Made by a program: the position numbers and the translations under genes. DNA of 64,000 nt. Origin: a virus. Each line of letters begins with the position of its first letter. Within the stretch, counting starts at the first letter, position 1. The notes below the pieces were generated by a model. It saw only the letters and a program-made list of their open reading frames with translations, was not told the DNA's origin and did no database searches. Location: the IMG/VR virus record IMGVR_UViG_3300024354_000015, positions 1 to 64,000 of that record; one strand, given 5' to 3'. This document shows, piece after piece, positions 54,756 to 63,471 of this stretch.

Positions 54756-55454
54756 ATGTCAGCACTTGATCAAACTATAAAATTTATAGAAGCAAACAAA
54801 AGTAATACGTTTGTCTATGAAACAGATATCTCTGATCCTCTATTCCAGAGTAAAGCTCCCTATTTGGAATTATTACTAGATGCACCCTATGCAGGAATGT
54901 TACAGGAAGCTCGTGCATTAAAAGATAGATTTGTAACACACAGGCCACAGGACGGCGAGGGTTGGCGAAGTCTTTGTGTACACGGAATCAGTGCAGAAAA
55001 GACCGGAGTTCCAGAAGAATATGGCTATACTTCAGATCAAGTTCCTTATTCTTGGACAGATATAGCACCGTTGTGTCCTGTGACAGTGGACTATTTTAAA
55101 AATAAATTTCCCTATCAAAATTACGATAGAATAAGGTATATGTTACTGGAGCCCGATGGATATATCTCTCCACATTTTGATAACCCTGAGAGTTTTTTAG
55201 GAAGTGCAGTTAATATAAGTCTTAACAATCCCGAGAATTGTAGATTGGTTACCACTAGCGGTGAAGTGCCCTTTAAAGATTCTGGATCAGCGTTTTTGTT
55301 TAACACAAATTATACACACGCCGTTTATAATAACAGTCATCAGGATAGATTTCATATTATAGTTCACGGCACATTTGCTAGTGATTGGCAGAAAGTAGTA
55401 CGTAGTAGTTACCGCGCAGCGTTAAAAAAACAGATTAATCCATCACAATCATAA
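54756..55454 (+). CDS. Asp/Asn beta-hydroxylase-like oxygenase
   Basis: Plus strand, 232 residues. ISPHFDNPESFLGSAVNISL gives the first iron His and Asp. AFLFNTNYTHAVYNNSHQDR gives the distal His, and FHIIVHG the terminal strand, as in aspartyl/asparaginyl hydroxylases. A GATAAATA box at 54712-54719 and a 14-codon upstream ORF (54725) precede it. Converges on the 55435 gene with a 20-base overlap. Confidence 0.82.
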   Translation: MSALDQTIKFIEANKSNTFVYETDISDPLFQSKAPYLELLLDAPYAGMLQEARALKDRFVTHRPQDGEGWRSLCVHGISAEKTGVPEEYGYTSDQVPYSWTDIAPLCPVTVDYFKNKFPYQNYDRIRYMLLEPDGYISPHFDNPESFLGSAVNISLNNPENCRLVTTSGEVPFKDSGSAFLFNTNYTHAVYNNSHQDRFHIIVHGTFASDWQKVVRSSYRAALKKQINPSQS

Positions 55455-56961
55455 ACCCAGGTAAGTTATTACCAGGTATATGACTTGGAGCGTGATACTG
55501 GAATTTAAATTTTAGATCAGTAAATGCTGTTTTGACGGCAACCAAACCACCATTACCAGTGATGTCCAATCGACCTAGATAAGCTGGGCTTTGATTTACA
55601 ATGTTTGTCATCATTTCAGCATATTGTTCTGCATCACTGCCACGTGTGACTAAATTAAGCGTACCAACGCCTAATACATAAGTTAAAATATCTGTTGCTG
55701 CTTTGACTGTGTTGGTTCTAAAGCTAGGGTATCCCGCAGTTTTTTCTGCTTTAAGCTCCTTGGCTTTGCCCATATAGTAAGCACCATCAGCTGGTAATCC
55801 TGCGGGCTTTTCCCAACCACCAGCTGTCATTGCTGGATAAACAGTATTTAAAAAATCTGAATAGTATTCGGTAGGATTTTGAACTTTGTCCTTACTATAA
55901 ATTTTTTTAATTAATTCATTAACTAGAGCTTGTAGGCCATCATAGTCGTTAAAACTTCCACCTAAAATTTCCGTTAGTTTGACATACTCTGCTGTTTTTA
56001 CAAAGGCTGCACCGCGGATAATCTTGTCAACGTTTTTGCCACCAGCACTGGGGTGATAACCTTTAAAAAGTTGAAATAGTTTTTCTACTTTTTTACTGTC
56101 TTTACTTCCGGATTTTTTAAGTTTGTCTTCATAGCTATCCATTAGATCAGCAATGCTAGCAAAGCTTGTCCCAGACCCAGTAAGACTTTTTACGCTATAA
56201 TTATTTTTCCCCACTATTACATCAATTAAAGGGAAGTTTCCTTCTGCAGGAAACTCTATAAGTTCTCCTCCCTGGGAAAACATTATGGGTGCAAGTATCT
56301 CTCCGAAATCAACACTGAGTTGATTACGTGCTTTACTACCTAGTTTTTTATTTAACTCAGGGGATATAGTTCCTTGCCCTCCAGCCGCGGCTATGTCTAA
56401 TAGTTGTGAACAAATTTCAATTAATTCAGGTCGTGTTTTAATTTTATCTGCTAGGGCTTGTTTTGTGGCGCCTACTAATTCGTCCTTGTTATAAGTTCTA
56501 ACAGCTAGTCCCAGACTAACTGGTGTTAATTCTTTTTTACCTACACTAATACTTCCTTGATCACCAACTCCGGCTACTACTAGGGTGTAGATTATGTTCT
56601 TTATATCTTGATCGTCGCTGGGTAGTTGATGTGCCTTGCCTGGTTTAATTTGATCAATAACGTTACTAGTTGTGCTGTAGCTTAGGATGTTGGCACGATA
56701 TTGACCGCTAATTCTAAGTTGATCAGGATCAGGTGGTAGCTCGTCCAGTCCCAGACTGGCGAAGTAGTTGGTTATATCCTCGCGCTGAGCACCTTTAATC
56801 CTTATATAGATCACAGGACTCTCTGCTTTCTTTTCTACTTCAAAACGAATCCCCGGCATCACTGAGCCTAGGTTAGCAGCAAGAATACCAAGTTCTGCCC
56901 GGGTAGCATATCTTGCATCCACAGCTAGTTCCTGCAAGTTAAAAAGTTCCATAAGATTCAT
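55435..56961 (-). CDS. Large conserved protein with capsid-targeting-like leader
   Basis: 508 residues from ATG 56961 (MNLMELFNLQELAVDARY), four bases after a TATAAATA box. The leader resembles T4 capsid-targeting peptides. The central part (SVDFGEILAPIMF, then PLIDVIVGKNNYSVKSLTGS) has the E...D...(x)VK layout of PD-(D/E)XK-like nucleases; this is suggestive only. It is conserved in marine T4-like phages. A capsid-packaged enzyme that is injected with DNA would fit, but is not shown. Confidence 0.65.
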   Translation of the reverse strand: MNLMELFNLQELAVDARYATRAELGILAANLGSVMPGIRFEVEKKAESPVIYIRIKGAQREDITNYFASLGLDELPPDPDQLRISGQYRANILSYSTTSNVIDQIKPGKAHQLPSDDQDIKNIIYTLVVAGVGDQGSISVGKKELTPVSLGLAVRTYNKDELVGATKQALADKIKTRPELIEICSQLLDIAAAGGQGTISPELNKKLGSKARNQLSVDFGEILAPIMFSQGGELIEFPAEGNFPLIDVIVGKNNYSVKSLTGSGTSFASIADLMDSYEDKLKKSGSKDSKKVEKLFQLFKGYHPSAGGKNVDKIIRGAAFVKTAEYVKLTEILGGSFNDYDGLQALVNELIKKIYSKDKVQNPTEYYSDFLNTVYPAMTAGGWEKPAGLPADGAYYMGKAKELKAEKTAGYPSFRTNTVKAATDILTYVLGVGTLNLVTRGSDAEQYAEMMTNIVNQSPAYLGRLDITGNGGLVAVKTAFTDLKFKFQYHAPSHIPGNNLPGFMIVMD

Positions 56962-56965
56962 CCTG

Positions 56966-56973
56966 TATTTATA
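56966..56973 (-). promoter_or_regulatory. T4-type late promoter box, four bases from the ATG
   Basis: TATAAATA on the minus strand, followed by CAGG and ATG 56961. CAGG may also serve as part of a ribosome site. Confidence 0.6.
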
Positions 56974-57050
56974 GTTTAAAAGTAAAATATTATGTATGTT
57001 GCAGCGCAATAAATATTATTACAACCTAACTTTATACAATAAAAACCAAT

Positions 57051-57212
57051 ATGTCAATCAAAAATACACTAGATAATTTAACGAAATGGCTGAGATCCGG
57101 GCCGCACACAGAAATCGAGGCTTTTATAGCTCGCAATAATCCTAAAAATGCGGCTGATGTAGAACATTTAATTAAACAATGGAATTATAGCCAGGAAAGA
57201 TGCTGGCTATAA
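57051..57212 (+). CDS. Small plus-strand protein, 53 aa
   Basis: MSIKNTLDNLTKWLRSGPHT, then EIEAFIARNNPKNAADVEHL and a Trp-ending tail. AATAAATA (57008-57015) lies upstream. It couples to the next ORF through TAATG. Function unknown. Confidence 0.55.
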   Translation: MSIKNTLDNLTKWLRSGPHTEIEAFIARNNPKNAADVEHLIKQWNYSQERCWL

Positions 57213-57295
57213 TGTTTAGAAAATTATTAGATTACATCATTGAGTATCGTTGTAAAAAGGCTGCTGAGTACCTAGACCATCTAGTTATACGCTAG
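57212..57295 (+). CDS. Very small plus-strand protein, 27 aa
   Basis: MFRKLLDYIIEYRCKKAAEY then LDHLVIR and TAG. A single amphipathic helix. Overlaps the convergent nucleotidyltransferase gene by 11 bases. Supported by coupling to the previous ORF. Confidence 0.45.
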   Translation: MFRKLLDYIIEYRCKKAAEYLDHLVIR

Positions 57296-58094
57296 TCCTA
57301 GTTTTACGCTCAATGTCATCTTCGTCGCAACGGGCACCATATTGAATTTCCACTAATTTTAATGGCTGATTCTTGGGATTACATAATTGGTGCCATTGAT
57401 TTTTTGCTATATGTAGACTTTGATGTTTTCCGTAGATACCACGTAACTCATAATCTGTGCTTCTGTCATTAATTGTATAAACTTCAGCAGTGCCTTCTAC
57501 AACGAACCAATGCTCAGCACGATCCTGGTGACGTTGCATACTTAAACTACAACCAGGTTCTACGGTCAATTCTTTAACTTTTGTATGATCACCCACAGTG
57601 TGTAATACTCTGTAATAGCCCCAATTACGATCTGTTTTAGGTGCTTTCCATTCTTCTAGTATCCAGCTACTTGAATTCTTTTTATCTTCACCACCTACCC
57701 CAAATACAAACTCACAATTAGGATCATTTACATCCATTTCGGGAATGTTTTTTGCAGTACGATCTCCACCGTTGGCAAAAATTAATTTATTATTTGGATA
57801 ATGTGCCCTTACTTGACGTATAAATTCTTTAGCAGACCCATCATCATCATCGAATGTATATACTTCATCAACCATAGCTAGATTGTTTACTATACACAAT
57901 CTTTCGTTCCAGGGCATAAACGCACGGCCTTTTTTACGTTCCAGCCATTCATCACTGTTAAGCCCCACTATCAAATAGTGCCCTAGTTTTTTTGCTTCTT
58001 TAAAATAGGCAATATGCCCAGAATGTACTGGATCGAAACCACCTGTAACTAAAACTATAATATCTTTATCTTCTATTTCATTTTGATTTTTCAT
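57285..58094 (-). CDS. Cytidylyltransferase-like/cupin fusion
   Basis: 269 residues from ATG 58094, overlapping the upstream stop as ATGA. Residues 18-27 (GGFDPVHSGH) carry the HxGH nucleotidyltransferase motif as in HldE-C, TagD and RfaE. The C-terminal 110 residues form a cupin like the GDP-mannose/mannose-6-P isomerase tail (EPGCSLSMQRHQDRAEHWFV). It could activate a sugar-1- or polyol phosphate with CTP/ATP and isomerise or sense a sugar. Its partner methyltransferase and the sugar cassette point to glycan modification. Confidence 0.82.
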   Translation of the reverse strand: MKNQNEIEDKDIIVLVTGGFDPVHSGHIAYFKEAKKLGHYLIVGLNSDEWLERKKGRAFMPWNERLCIVNNLAMVDEVYTFDDDDGSAKEFIRQVRAHYPNNKLIFANGGDRTAKNIPEMDVNDPNCEFVFGVGGEDKKNSSSWILEEWKAPKTDRNWGYYRVLHTVGDHTKVKELTVEPGCSLSMQRHQDRAEHWFVVEGTAEVYTINDRSTDYELRGIYGKHQSLHIAKNQWHQLCNPKNQPLKLVEIQYGARCDEDDIERKTRTSV

Positions 58095-58858
58095 ACTTGA
58101 CTCCAACGGCAATAATGTCCTGATATCCAATGTGTAAAAATATCTTCCTGTCTTATTTCTCCAGTGGTTTTTATTCCCACCACTGCACTGTCTGGTAATA
58201 CATTTAAATCTACCAAATCTCCTAAGCTAGTATTTTTGGGATCAAGCTCGGGATTGTTTGTCTTATATACCATACTATAAATCCAGGGATCATTGGGTTT
58301 TTTATAAAAATGCCCTGTCCTACAATCGAAACCCGCAACTGCTAACATATACATCAGATTTGTAATATTATAGTTAAAGTAACTATAGCTAAGTGTCCTG
58401 GGATGCTGTACACCTTGATCATCTTTAATAGATGATTGTGGAGTAATCAATATTATAGCACCGCCAGGGTTAAGTTGTTTATTCCAAGTTTTTAAAGTGG
58501 TAAGTGGATTAACGCTGAATCTAAAACTATCGTGACTCCAAATTAAATCTGCCTTGATTCCTGGATCATATTGTTCAAAATCTCCTTGTACAAACTTAAG
58601 ATTATCTCTTAAATGTATTTTCAATCTTTTATCTATGTCCAGCGCATAACATTGTATATTGTAGGGTCTTTCTGTTCTAGGATTAATTTGTGTGGCCCAC
58701 CATTGTGTATCAAAACCAGCACCGCAGCCCATATCATAGACTACACTTACACTCTGCATAAAATCTTCGTATTTTTCAAGAAGCTGTAATGTTTCCAGAC
58801 TGTGTTGATGACTTTCTTCATCGCTAGCAAATAGTCTATTCCTAGATCTAGCATTCAT
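58091..58858 (-). CDS. SAM-dependent methyltransferase
   Basis: 255 residues. Motif I VVYDMGCGAGFDTQW (near 39-53), the acidic loop YALDID, then KFVQGDFEQYDP and GGAIILITPQ: a class I Rossmann methyltransferase. It is coupled by ATGA overlaps to the fusion gene downstream and to UvsY upstream. The substrate may be the product of the fusion enzyme. Confidence 0.83.
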   Translation of the reverse strand: MNARSRNRLFASDEESHQHSLETLQLLEKYEDFMQSVSVVYDMGCGAGFDTQWWATQINPRTERPYNIQCYALDIDKRLKIHLRDNLKFVQGDFEQYDPGIKADLIWSHDSFRFSVNPLTTLKTWNKQLNPGGAIILITPQSSIKDDQGVQHPRTLSYSYFNYNITNLMYMLAVAGFDCRTGHFYKKPNDPWIYSMVYKTNNPELDPKNTSLGDLVDLNVLPDSAVVGIKTTGEIRQEDIFTHWISGHYCRWSQV

Positions 58859-59307
58859 ATAACAATATCTTCCATACCAGCAGTGCGTAATCTAGCTACG
58901 TGACCAAGCATAAAGTTTTTACTTTCTAATCCCTTCATAAGACCTAGCCATTTATTTCTAATCAGAGCTACTTCATTAATAATAGTCTCATAGTCAATTA
59001 CTTCGTCTTCTCCGTCAGTATATTTTTCTGCATCTCTACTAGTCAAAGATCTGTTATAATTTTCTAGATATTTTTGAAAATGCCTACGTCGTATTTTTTT
59101 AAGTTGTATATTTAGGTAATTTAATACTGCTTCTATTTCTTGAAGTTGATTAAATCTGTGTTCAGTTATTCCAGGAAGATTCGCAACATTTTTTTCTAAG
59201 TTTCCTTTGACCGTACAGTCCTGTTTGGCCTGAATTAATTCAGATTCATAGTAACTTATAAAGTCTGGTATTTTACCTAGATCGGAAACTATTTGATTAT
59301 ACCACAT
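58855..59307 (-). CDS. uvsY: Recombination mediator UvsY
   Basis: 150 residues, helical, basic in the middle (IRRRHFQKYLENYNRSL) and ending with the pattern typical of cyanophage UvsY (INEVALIRNKWLGLMKGLES, KNFMLGHVARLR). UvsY helps UvsX displace gp32 on single-stranded DNA. The nearby uvsX and gp32 support the assignment. Sequence similarity to T4 UvsY itself is low. Confidence 0.72.
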   Translation of the reverse strand: MWYNQIVSDLGKIPDFISYYESELIQAKQDCTVKGNLEKNVANLPGITEHRFNQLQEIEAVLNYLNIQLKKIRRRHFQKYLENYNRSLTSRDAEKYTDGEDEVIDYETIINEVALIRNKWLGLMKGLESKNFMLGHVARLRTAGMEDIVI

Positions 59308-59311
59308 TTAA

Positions 59312-59548
59312 TTAATCTTCATAATCGTAATTTTCATCATCATCTTCAGATTCTGATGCATATTGTTGATAACTGCGTTTAGTATATTGATCTGTCATTG
59401 CGAATTCATTTAGATCTAGATCACCCAGCAAATCAACTAGTACACTCATTAAGTTGTCGCTAGCCTCTTGCCTATCCTTGGCAGGAATATACTGTTTGAG
59501 TATACTATATGTTTCTGTAAGTGTATCAATTTCAATACTCATTTTCAA
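59312..59548 (-). CDS. Small acidic protein, 78 aa
   Basis: 78 residues, strongly acidic C-terminal half (ESEDDDENYDYED). Similar small acidic genes accompany uvsY in marine T4-like phages. Overlaps the upstream radical SAM gene by 17 bases. Function unknown. Confidence 0.65.
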   Translation of the reverse strand: MKMSIEIDTLTETYSILKQYIPAKDRQEASDNLMSVLVDLLGDLDLNEFAMTDQYTKRSYQQYASESEDDDENYDYED

Positions 59549-61070
59549 ATTCCTTTTTATTAAGTTTAAGTAAATCGTGTATTTGGTATTCCATAGTGGT
59601 CAATGTTGTGGGAAATCTATTATATCTTAGCTTCATAACTAATTTAGTTGTCTCAGCATATCTCAAAAATCTTTCTTTAATAGTTAGCTCGGGATTAGAG
59701 TCAGCAGTCCAAAGATTACCGTATTCATTATTATACAAGTGAATGCCTAGTTCTGTCGACATATTAGACAGAGGAGTATCAGGTAGTATTACAAGTGGAC
59801 TATCTAGACTTATACCTATTATGGTATCGTCTATTAGATATTTTTGATATTTTTTTAACAAGTTAAGGGTGTCATTGTGATCTTCTAAAGTTTCTGTAGG
59901 ATAACCAGTAAACATTAATAAAAAGTTTTCTATTTTATACTTACTGCACATTTCCAGATGCCAGTCTATATCTTGGTTACTAAATTTTTTCCCAAGATGT
60001 TCGCGTACACGTTCACTACCAGATTCTACTCCTATCTGTATTTGTTTACACCCTGACTCTTTTAACAATGCAAACATTTTTTCCGGATGCTGTGATCTAG
60101 GTCTAATAATAAACTGACCGCTATATTTTATATTTTTAAGACCAGGATGTGTTTTATGTAGATCTATTAATCCTGTTGTGAGATCATTAAGTTGTTTAAG
60201 AGATCCATTTAGTAAACTATCAGAGAAAAAATAATCAGTTACTCCGTGTTTTAGATAATTTTGTGTTATTTCCCGTACTACATTTTGACCTGATCTGAAT
60301 CTGAACTTTTTCCAAATAGCTCCCACGTCACAAAAAGTGCATCTACGCACACAGCCACGGCTAGCAGTGATTGTCACTGTTCTAGTAGGGTTGCCAGGAT
60401 TTACATAATCCTGAAAATTTATTTTATTATAGGAAGGCAATGCCAGTGCATCTAAATTATCTATTTGAGGAGCCCAAGTTTCATATTCTGTTGACTTATC
60501 ATTTAATCCCAGAACATTGTTGCCTTTAAAAAATTCATCTAAGACGACATCACCTTCGCCCATAACATAATAATCAACTAGATTATTTTCTAAAAGAAAC
60601 TTACCAAAAGATCTACCGTTTTTTTCTTGGCCAACTAGCGATTTATTCCCATAGCCCGCTGACACACCAGGGCCACCTGCTATTATTTTTATGTCTAAAT
60701 TATGTTTGATACGTTCTAATAGCCTTTTAGCTAGTAAGTGTTGCATCACACTAAAAACTGTTGCAGCAATAAGATCTGCTTGGTATGACTTTATTTTTTC
60801 CACTGCTAGATCTAGAACATTCTCAAGAACACTCAAGGAGCCAGGGTTTGCTAGTTCTAGATTTTCTAAATCCTTTTCTGATCTAGCTACATATATTTTT
60901 TCTGTGATATCTGCATTTACATTATTTCTAAAAAATATATTAAAGTCAAAAAAATTGTAATTTATATTGTTATTCTCGCAGACGCCAGCTACAAATGCAG
61001 CGCCTGGTGGTGGCCTGTCCACAGAAATTAATCCTGACGTTATAATCAAGACATTGTTAAACTTTGACAT
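59532..61070 (-). CDS. B12-binding-domain radical SAM protein (third copy type)
   Basis: 512 residues. N-terminal cobalamin-type domain (IKIIAGGPGVSAGYG near 127-141), then the cluster motif Cys240-x3-Cys244-x2-Cys247 (ASRGCVRRCTFCDVGAI), and QIGVESGSERVREHLGKKFS typical of the radical SAM barrel. It differs clearly from the other two radical SAM proteins. It is coupled to the preceding 61057 gene (14-base overlap). Substrate unknown. Confidence 0.87.
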   Translation of the reverse strand: MSKFNNVLIITSGLISVDRPPPGAAFVAGVCENNNINYNFFDFNIFFRNNVNADITEKIYVARSEKDLENLELANPGSLSVLENVLDLAVEKIKSYQADLIAATVFSVMQHLLAKRLLERIKHNLDIKIIAGGPGVSAGYGNKSLVGQEKNGRSFGKFLLENNLVDYYVMGEGDVVLDEFFKGNNVLGLNDKSTEYETWAPQIDNLDALALPSYNKINFQDYVNPGNPTRTVTITASRGCVRRCTFCDVGAIWKKFRFRSGQNVVREITQNYLKHGVTDYFFSDSLLNGSLKQLNDLTTGLIDLHKTHPGLKNIKYSGQFIIRPRSQHPEKMFALLKESGCKQIQIGVESGSERVREHLGKKFSNQDIDWHLEMCSKYKIENFLLMFTGYPTETLEDHNDTLNLLKKYQKYLIDDTIIGISLDSPLVILPDTPLSNMSTELGIHLYNNEYGNLWTADSNPELTIKERFLRYAETTKLVMKLRYNRFPTTLTTMEYQIHDLLKLNKKEFENEY

Positions 61071-61584
61071 TTTGCAATAGTGCTTCTATTTTTTCTATTT
61101 TTTCTAGTATAACTTTCTGTCGTTCTTCCGAATAGTTTTCAGAATATAATTCATTGAATTTTAAACTATGATTTAATTTTTCGTCTAATACCCAGGTTTT
61201 GACAGGAAACTTAAATTTTAATTCCCAGTAAGCATTATTTAACGCCCAGGTTAGCGCCTGTGGATAAGGACCATTGGGAGTAAAATATACTCCCTGATAT
61301 TTAATTAGATCTGGGACCAAAATGTCATCAAGATAAAGATTTATCAATGTTACAGATTGATCTTTAACAATAGTATTGTCAACTAGGACTGTACTATTGG
61401 GATGTTTTCCGTATAATTCTATTCGTAATACGTGGTCTCCCTCCATTAAATCAAGAGGTATATTTACCCTGGCATAGTCCGATTCAAAACTAAAGTCCTC
61501 ATAAAGATCGTCATTAACGTAGAGTTTAATCTTGGGCCAACCCAGAGATTCAGTTGCTGTAAACTCCAGGGTTAAAATATCCAT
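61057..61584 (-). CDS. Carbohydrate-binding-module-like protein, 175 aa
   Basis: 175 residues. The first ~100 form a beta sandwich with paired strands (LGWPKIKLYVNDDLYEDF, DHVLRIELYGKHPNSTVLVD) similar to glycan-binding jelly rolls. The last 40 are a charged helix. It lies directly before the UvsX gene and is coupled to the radical SAM gene. Function uncertain; glycan or virion binding is possible. Confidence 0.6.
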   Translation of the reverse strand: MDILTLEFTATESLGWPKIKLYVNDDLYEDFSFESDYARVNIPLDLMEGDHVLRIELYGKHPNSTVLVDNTIVKDQSVTLINLYLDDILVPDLIKYQGVYFTPNGPYPQALTWALNNAYWELKFKFPVKTWVLDEKLNHSLKFNELYSENYSEERQKVILEKIEKIEALLQNVKV

Positions 61585-61585
61585 T

Positions 61586-62650
61586 TTATTCTTCTGTCGC
61601 TAGTTCTTCCAGTTTAGCTTTTTTATGTGGATTTGCTGTGAAGTCAGCCATTACTTGGTCTAGGCTACCATCCTCGTTACGTTCCCACGCCTTACGGAAC
61701 TGTTTGATCACAGTACCATCTGCTAGGGTGTATTTAAGACTGTTGCCTTCCTTGGCCAGTAACCCCTTTTCTTCAAAAAGATCTACCAACCCGCTATAGG
61801 GATTCATACCTGTTTCATAGGGAATCTTTACTTGAACACTTTCAAAAGGTTTAGCATAACGAGTTTTCATAATCTTACAGGCAGCTCGAATACCTTTGAC
61901 GTCACTGACTTTGTTGCCGTCCTCATCCTCTTTAAGTTTGAGTTTACGCATAGCGACAACGATTGAGCTTGCATAGATAAAGCCCTGACCACCTGAAATT
62001 TTATCGTCAGGATCAAACATATCCTGTGATGCGTAAGTGTGGTTAGTTGCAATTAGTCCTATATTCAAACTGCCGAACATATTTACACAGTTACGAACTA
62101 GTGCTGTTAAAGCCTTGGGCTTACGGCCCATATCACCCTTCAAATCACCTGCTTCAAACTGATTAACATCAGTGGGAGTTAATAACATACCTAAACTGTC
62201 AATAATAAACAACACTTTGGGTCGATCATTTTCCGGAAGCGTTTTGTATTCTTTGACAAAATCATTTATAACCTTGGCCACGTCGTCGATCATCGCCATA
62301 TTCAGTTTTAATAGTTTATCTTCACTAGTGTCTACACCCAGTGCGTGTAACCAGGCTTCATCAAGTGCGTTCTCAGTATCAATGAGAATAACATAAATGC
62401 CCTGTTGTTGAGCGTTCTTGACAAGATTTCCCGAACAGATAAAACTTTTACCTGCTCCAGATTCTCCTGCGAATACAGTCACTTTGCCTAGCGGAACCCC
62501 ACGGTTAAAATCTCCACTAATGAGATAGTTTAAAGCATAGTTGTTTGTGCTAATCCAATCTGTTGGATCTTGAAATCCCACAGATATGCCGTCTATGCTC
62601 TTAGTAATGTTTTTCCTAAATTTACTTACATCAAAAGGTTTGGTTGCCAT
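61586..62650 (-). CDS. uvsX: RecA-like recombinase UvsX
   Basis: 354 residues. Walker A GESGAGKS at 62-69, Walker B VLFIIDSLGML, and NIGLIATNHTYASQDMF (the loop/Q motif region of UvsX). The C-terminal tail is acidic, as usual. It pairs DNA for recombination-dependent replication with UvsY and gp32. Confidence 0.95.
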   Translation of the reverse strand: MATKPFDVSKFRKNITKSIDGISVGFQDPTDWISTNNYALNYLISGDFNRGVPLGKVTVFAGESGAGKSFICSGNLVKNAQQQGIYVILIDTENALDEAWLHALGVDTSEDKLLKLNMAMIDDVAKVINDFVKEYKTLPENDRPKVLFIIDSLGMLLTPTDVNQFEAGDLKGDMGRKPKALTALVRNCVNMFGSLNIGLIATNHTYASQDMFDPDDKISGGQGFIYASSIVVAMRKLKLKEDEDGNKVSDVKGIRAACKIMKTRYAKPFESVQVKIPYETGMNPYSGLVDLFEEKGLLAKEGNSLKYTLADGTVIKQFRKAWERNEDGSLDQVMADFTANPHKKAKLEELATEE

Positions 62651-62652
62651 AA

Positions 62653-63471
62653 TTATTCCTTGATTAAAATTTTAAATATATTTTTTTGATTTTTTATTTT
62701 TTGTAAAGAGTGTTCCAGATCTTCTACTAACCCCAATGGTATTCTTCCGTGCCCTAGTTTTTTATCACAGGGATCTATGCTATTATCTTTCATCCATTGT
62801 ACATAATTCTCGTCAGAAAGCAAACTATACGGAAAAAATATCAAACTGGCCTCGCCACTGTAATAATGGAGATTTTGAAGTCCAGGGTAATCGATGGGGA
62901 GGTTGTCTTGATATAGATCTAGGAACTCTTTGCCTAACTCTGCATAATGCAGGTATAATGTACCAGCAGGCAGATCAAATTCAAAAAAATCATAGTCTTG
63001 TGGATCTAAACTTATTCTTCTATATTGATCTTTATTGAAACTAAAATAGAGATAGGGTACTTCAGGTATTTTAGTTTCTACTCTGTGCAGATAAAAGTTT
63101 AAATTTCTAATAGCATCTTTAAGTTCCTTGTTGGCCAAGCTAAAGATTCTGGTTGGGCTACCAAATCCCCCGCTTAGTTTTTCAAACTTACTGTGTAGAT
63201 AATTGAAATAATCCTGAGGCTGATCTAGAATATTATCTCTAACTTCTATAAAATTTTTAAGATACTTGTTTATTATTAGACAACTATCCATCAAAATTTT
63301 ACAAGATTCTTCCAGAGATAATAATCCACTAAAAGCTTCATCTTGATTGATTTCACAGTTTTCCAGACACCATTGAAATTCCTTTGCCCATTTTCGAGCA
63401 AAGGAATTATCGTACAGATTGATGTCAAAAGACTCTTCTCCTGAAGAGCCCAGTAACACAGTAAGTTTCAT
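62653..63471 (-). CDS. Hypothetical protein between gp32 and uvsX, 272 aa
   Basis: 272 residues, mixed helix and strand, many Tyr and Phe (DYDFFEFDLPAGTLYLHYAE). A one-base overlap with the gp32 gene couples it to DNA metabolism. No known motif. Role unknown. Confidence 0.7.
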   Translation of the reverse strand: MKLTVLLGSSGEESFDINLYDNSFARKWAKEFQWCLENCEINQDEAFSGLLSLEESCKILMDSCLIINKYLKNFIEVRDNILDQPQDYFNYLHSKFEKLSGGFGSPTRIFSLANKELKDAIRNLNFYLHRVETKIPEVPYLYFSFNKDQYRRISLDPQDYDFFEFDLPAGTLYLHYAELGKEFLDLYQDNLPIDYPGLQNLHYYSGEASLIFFPYSLLSDENYVQWMKDNSIDPCDKKLGHGRIPLGLVEDLEHSLQKIKNQKNIFKILIKE

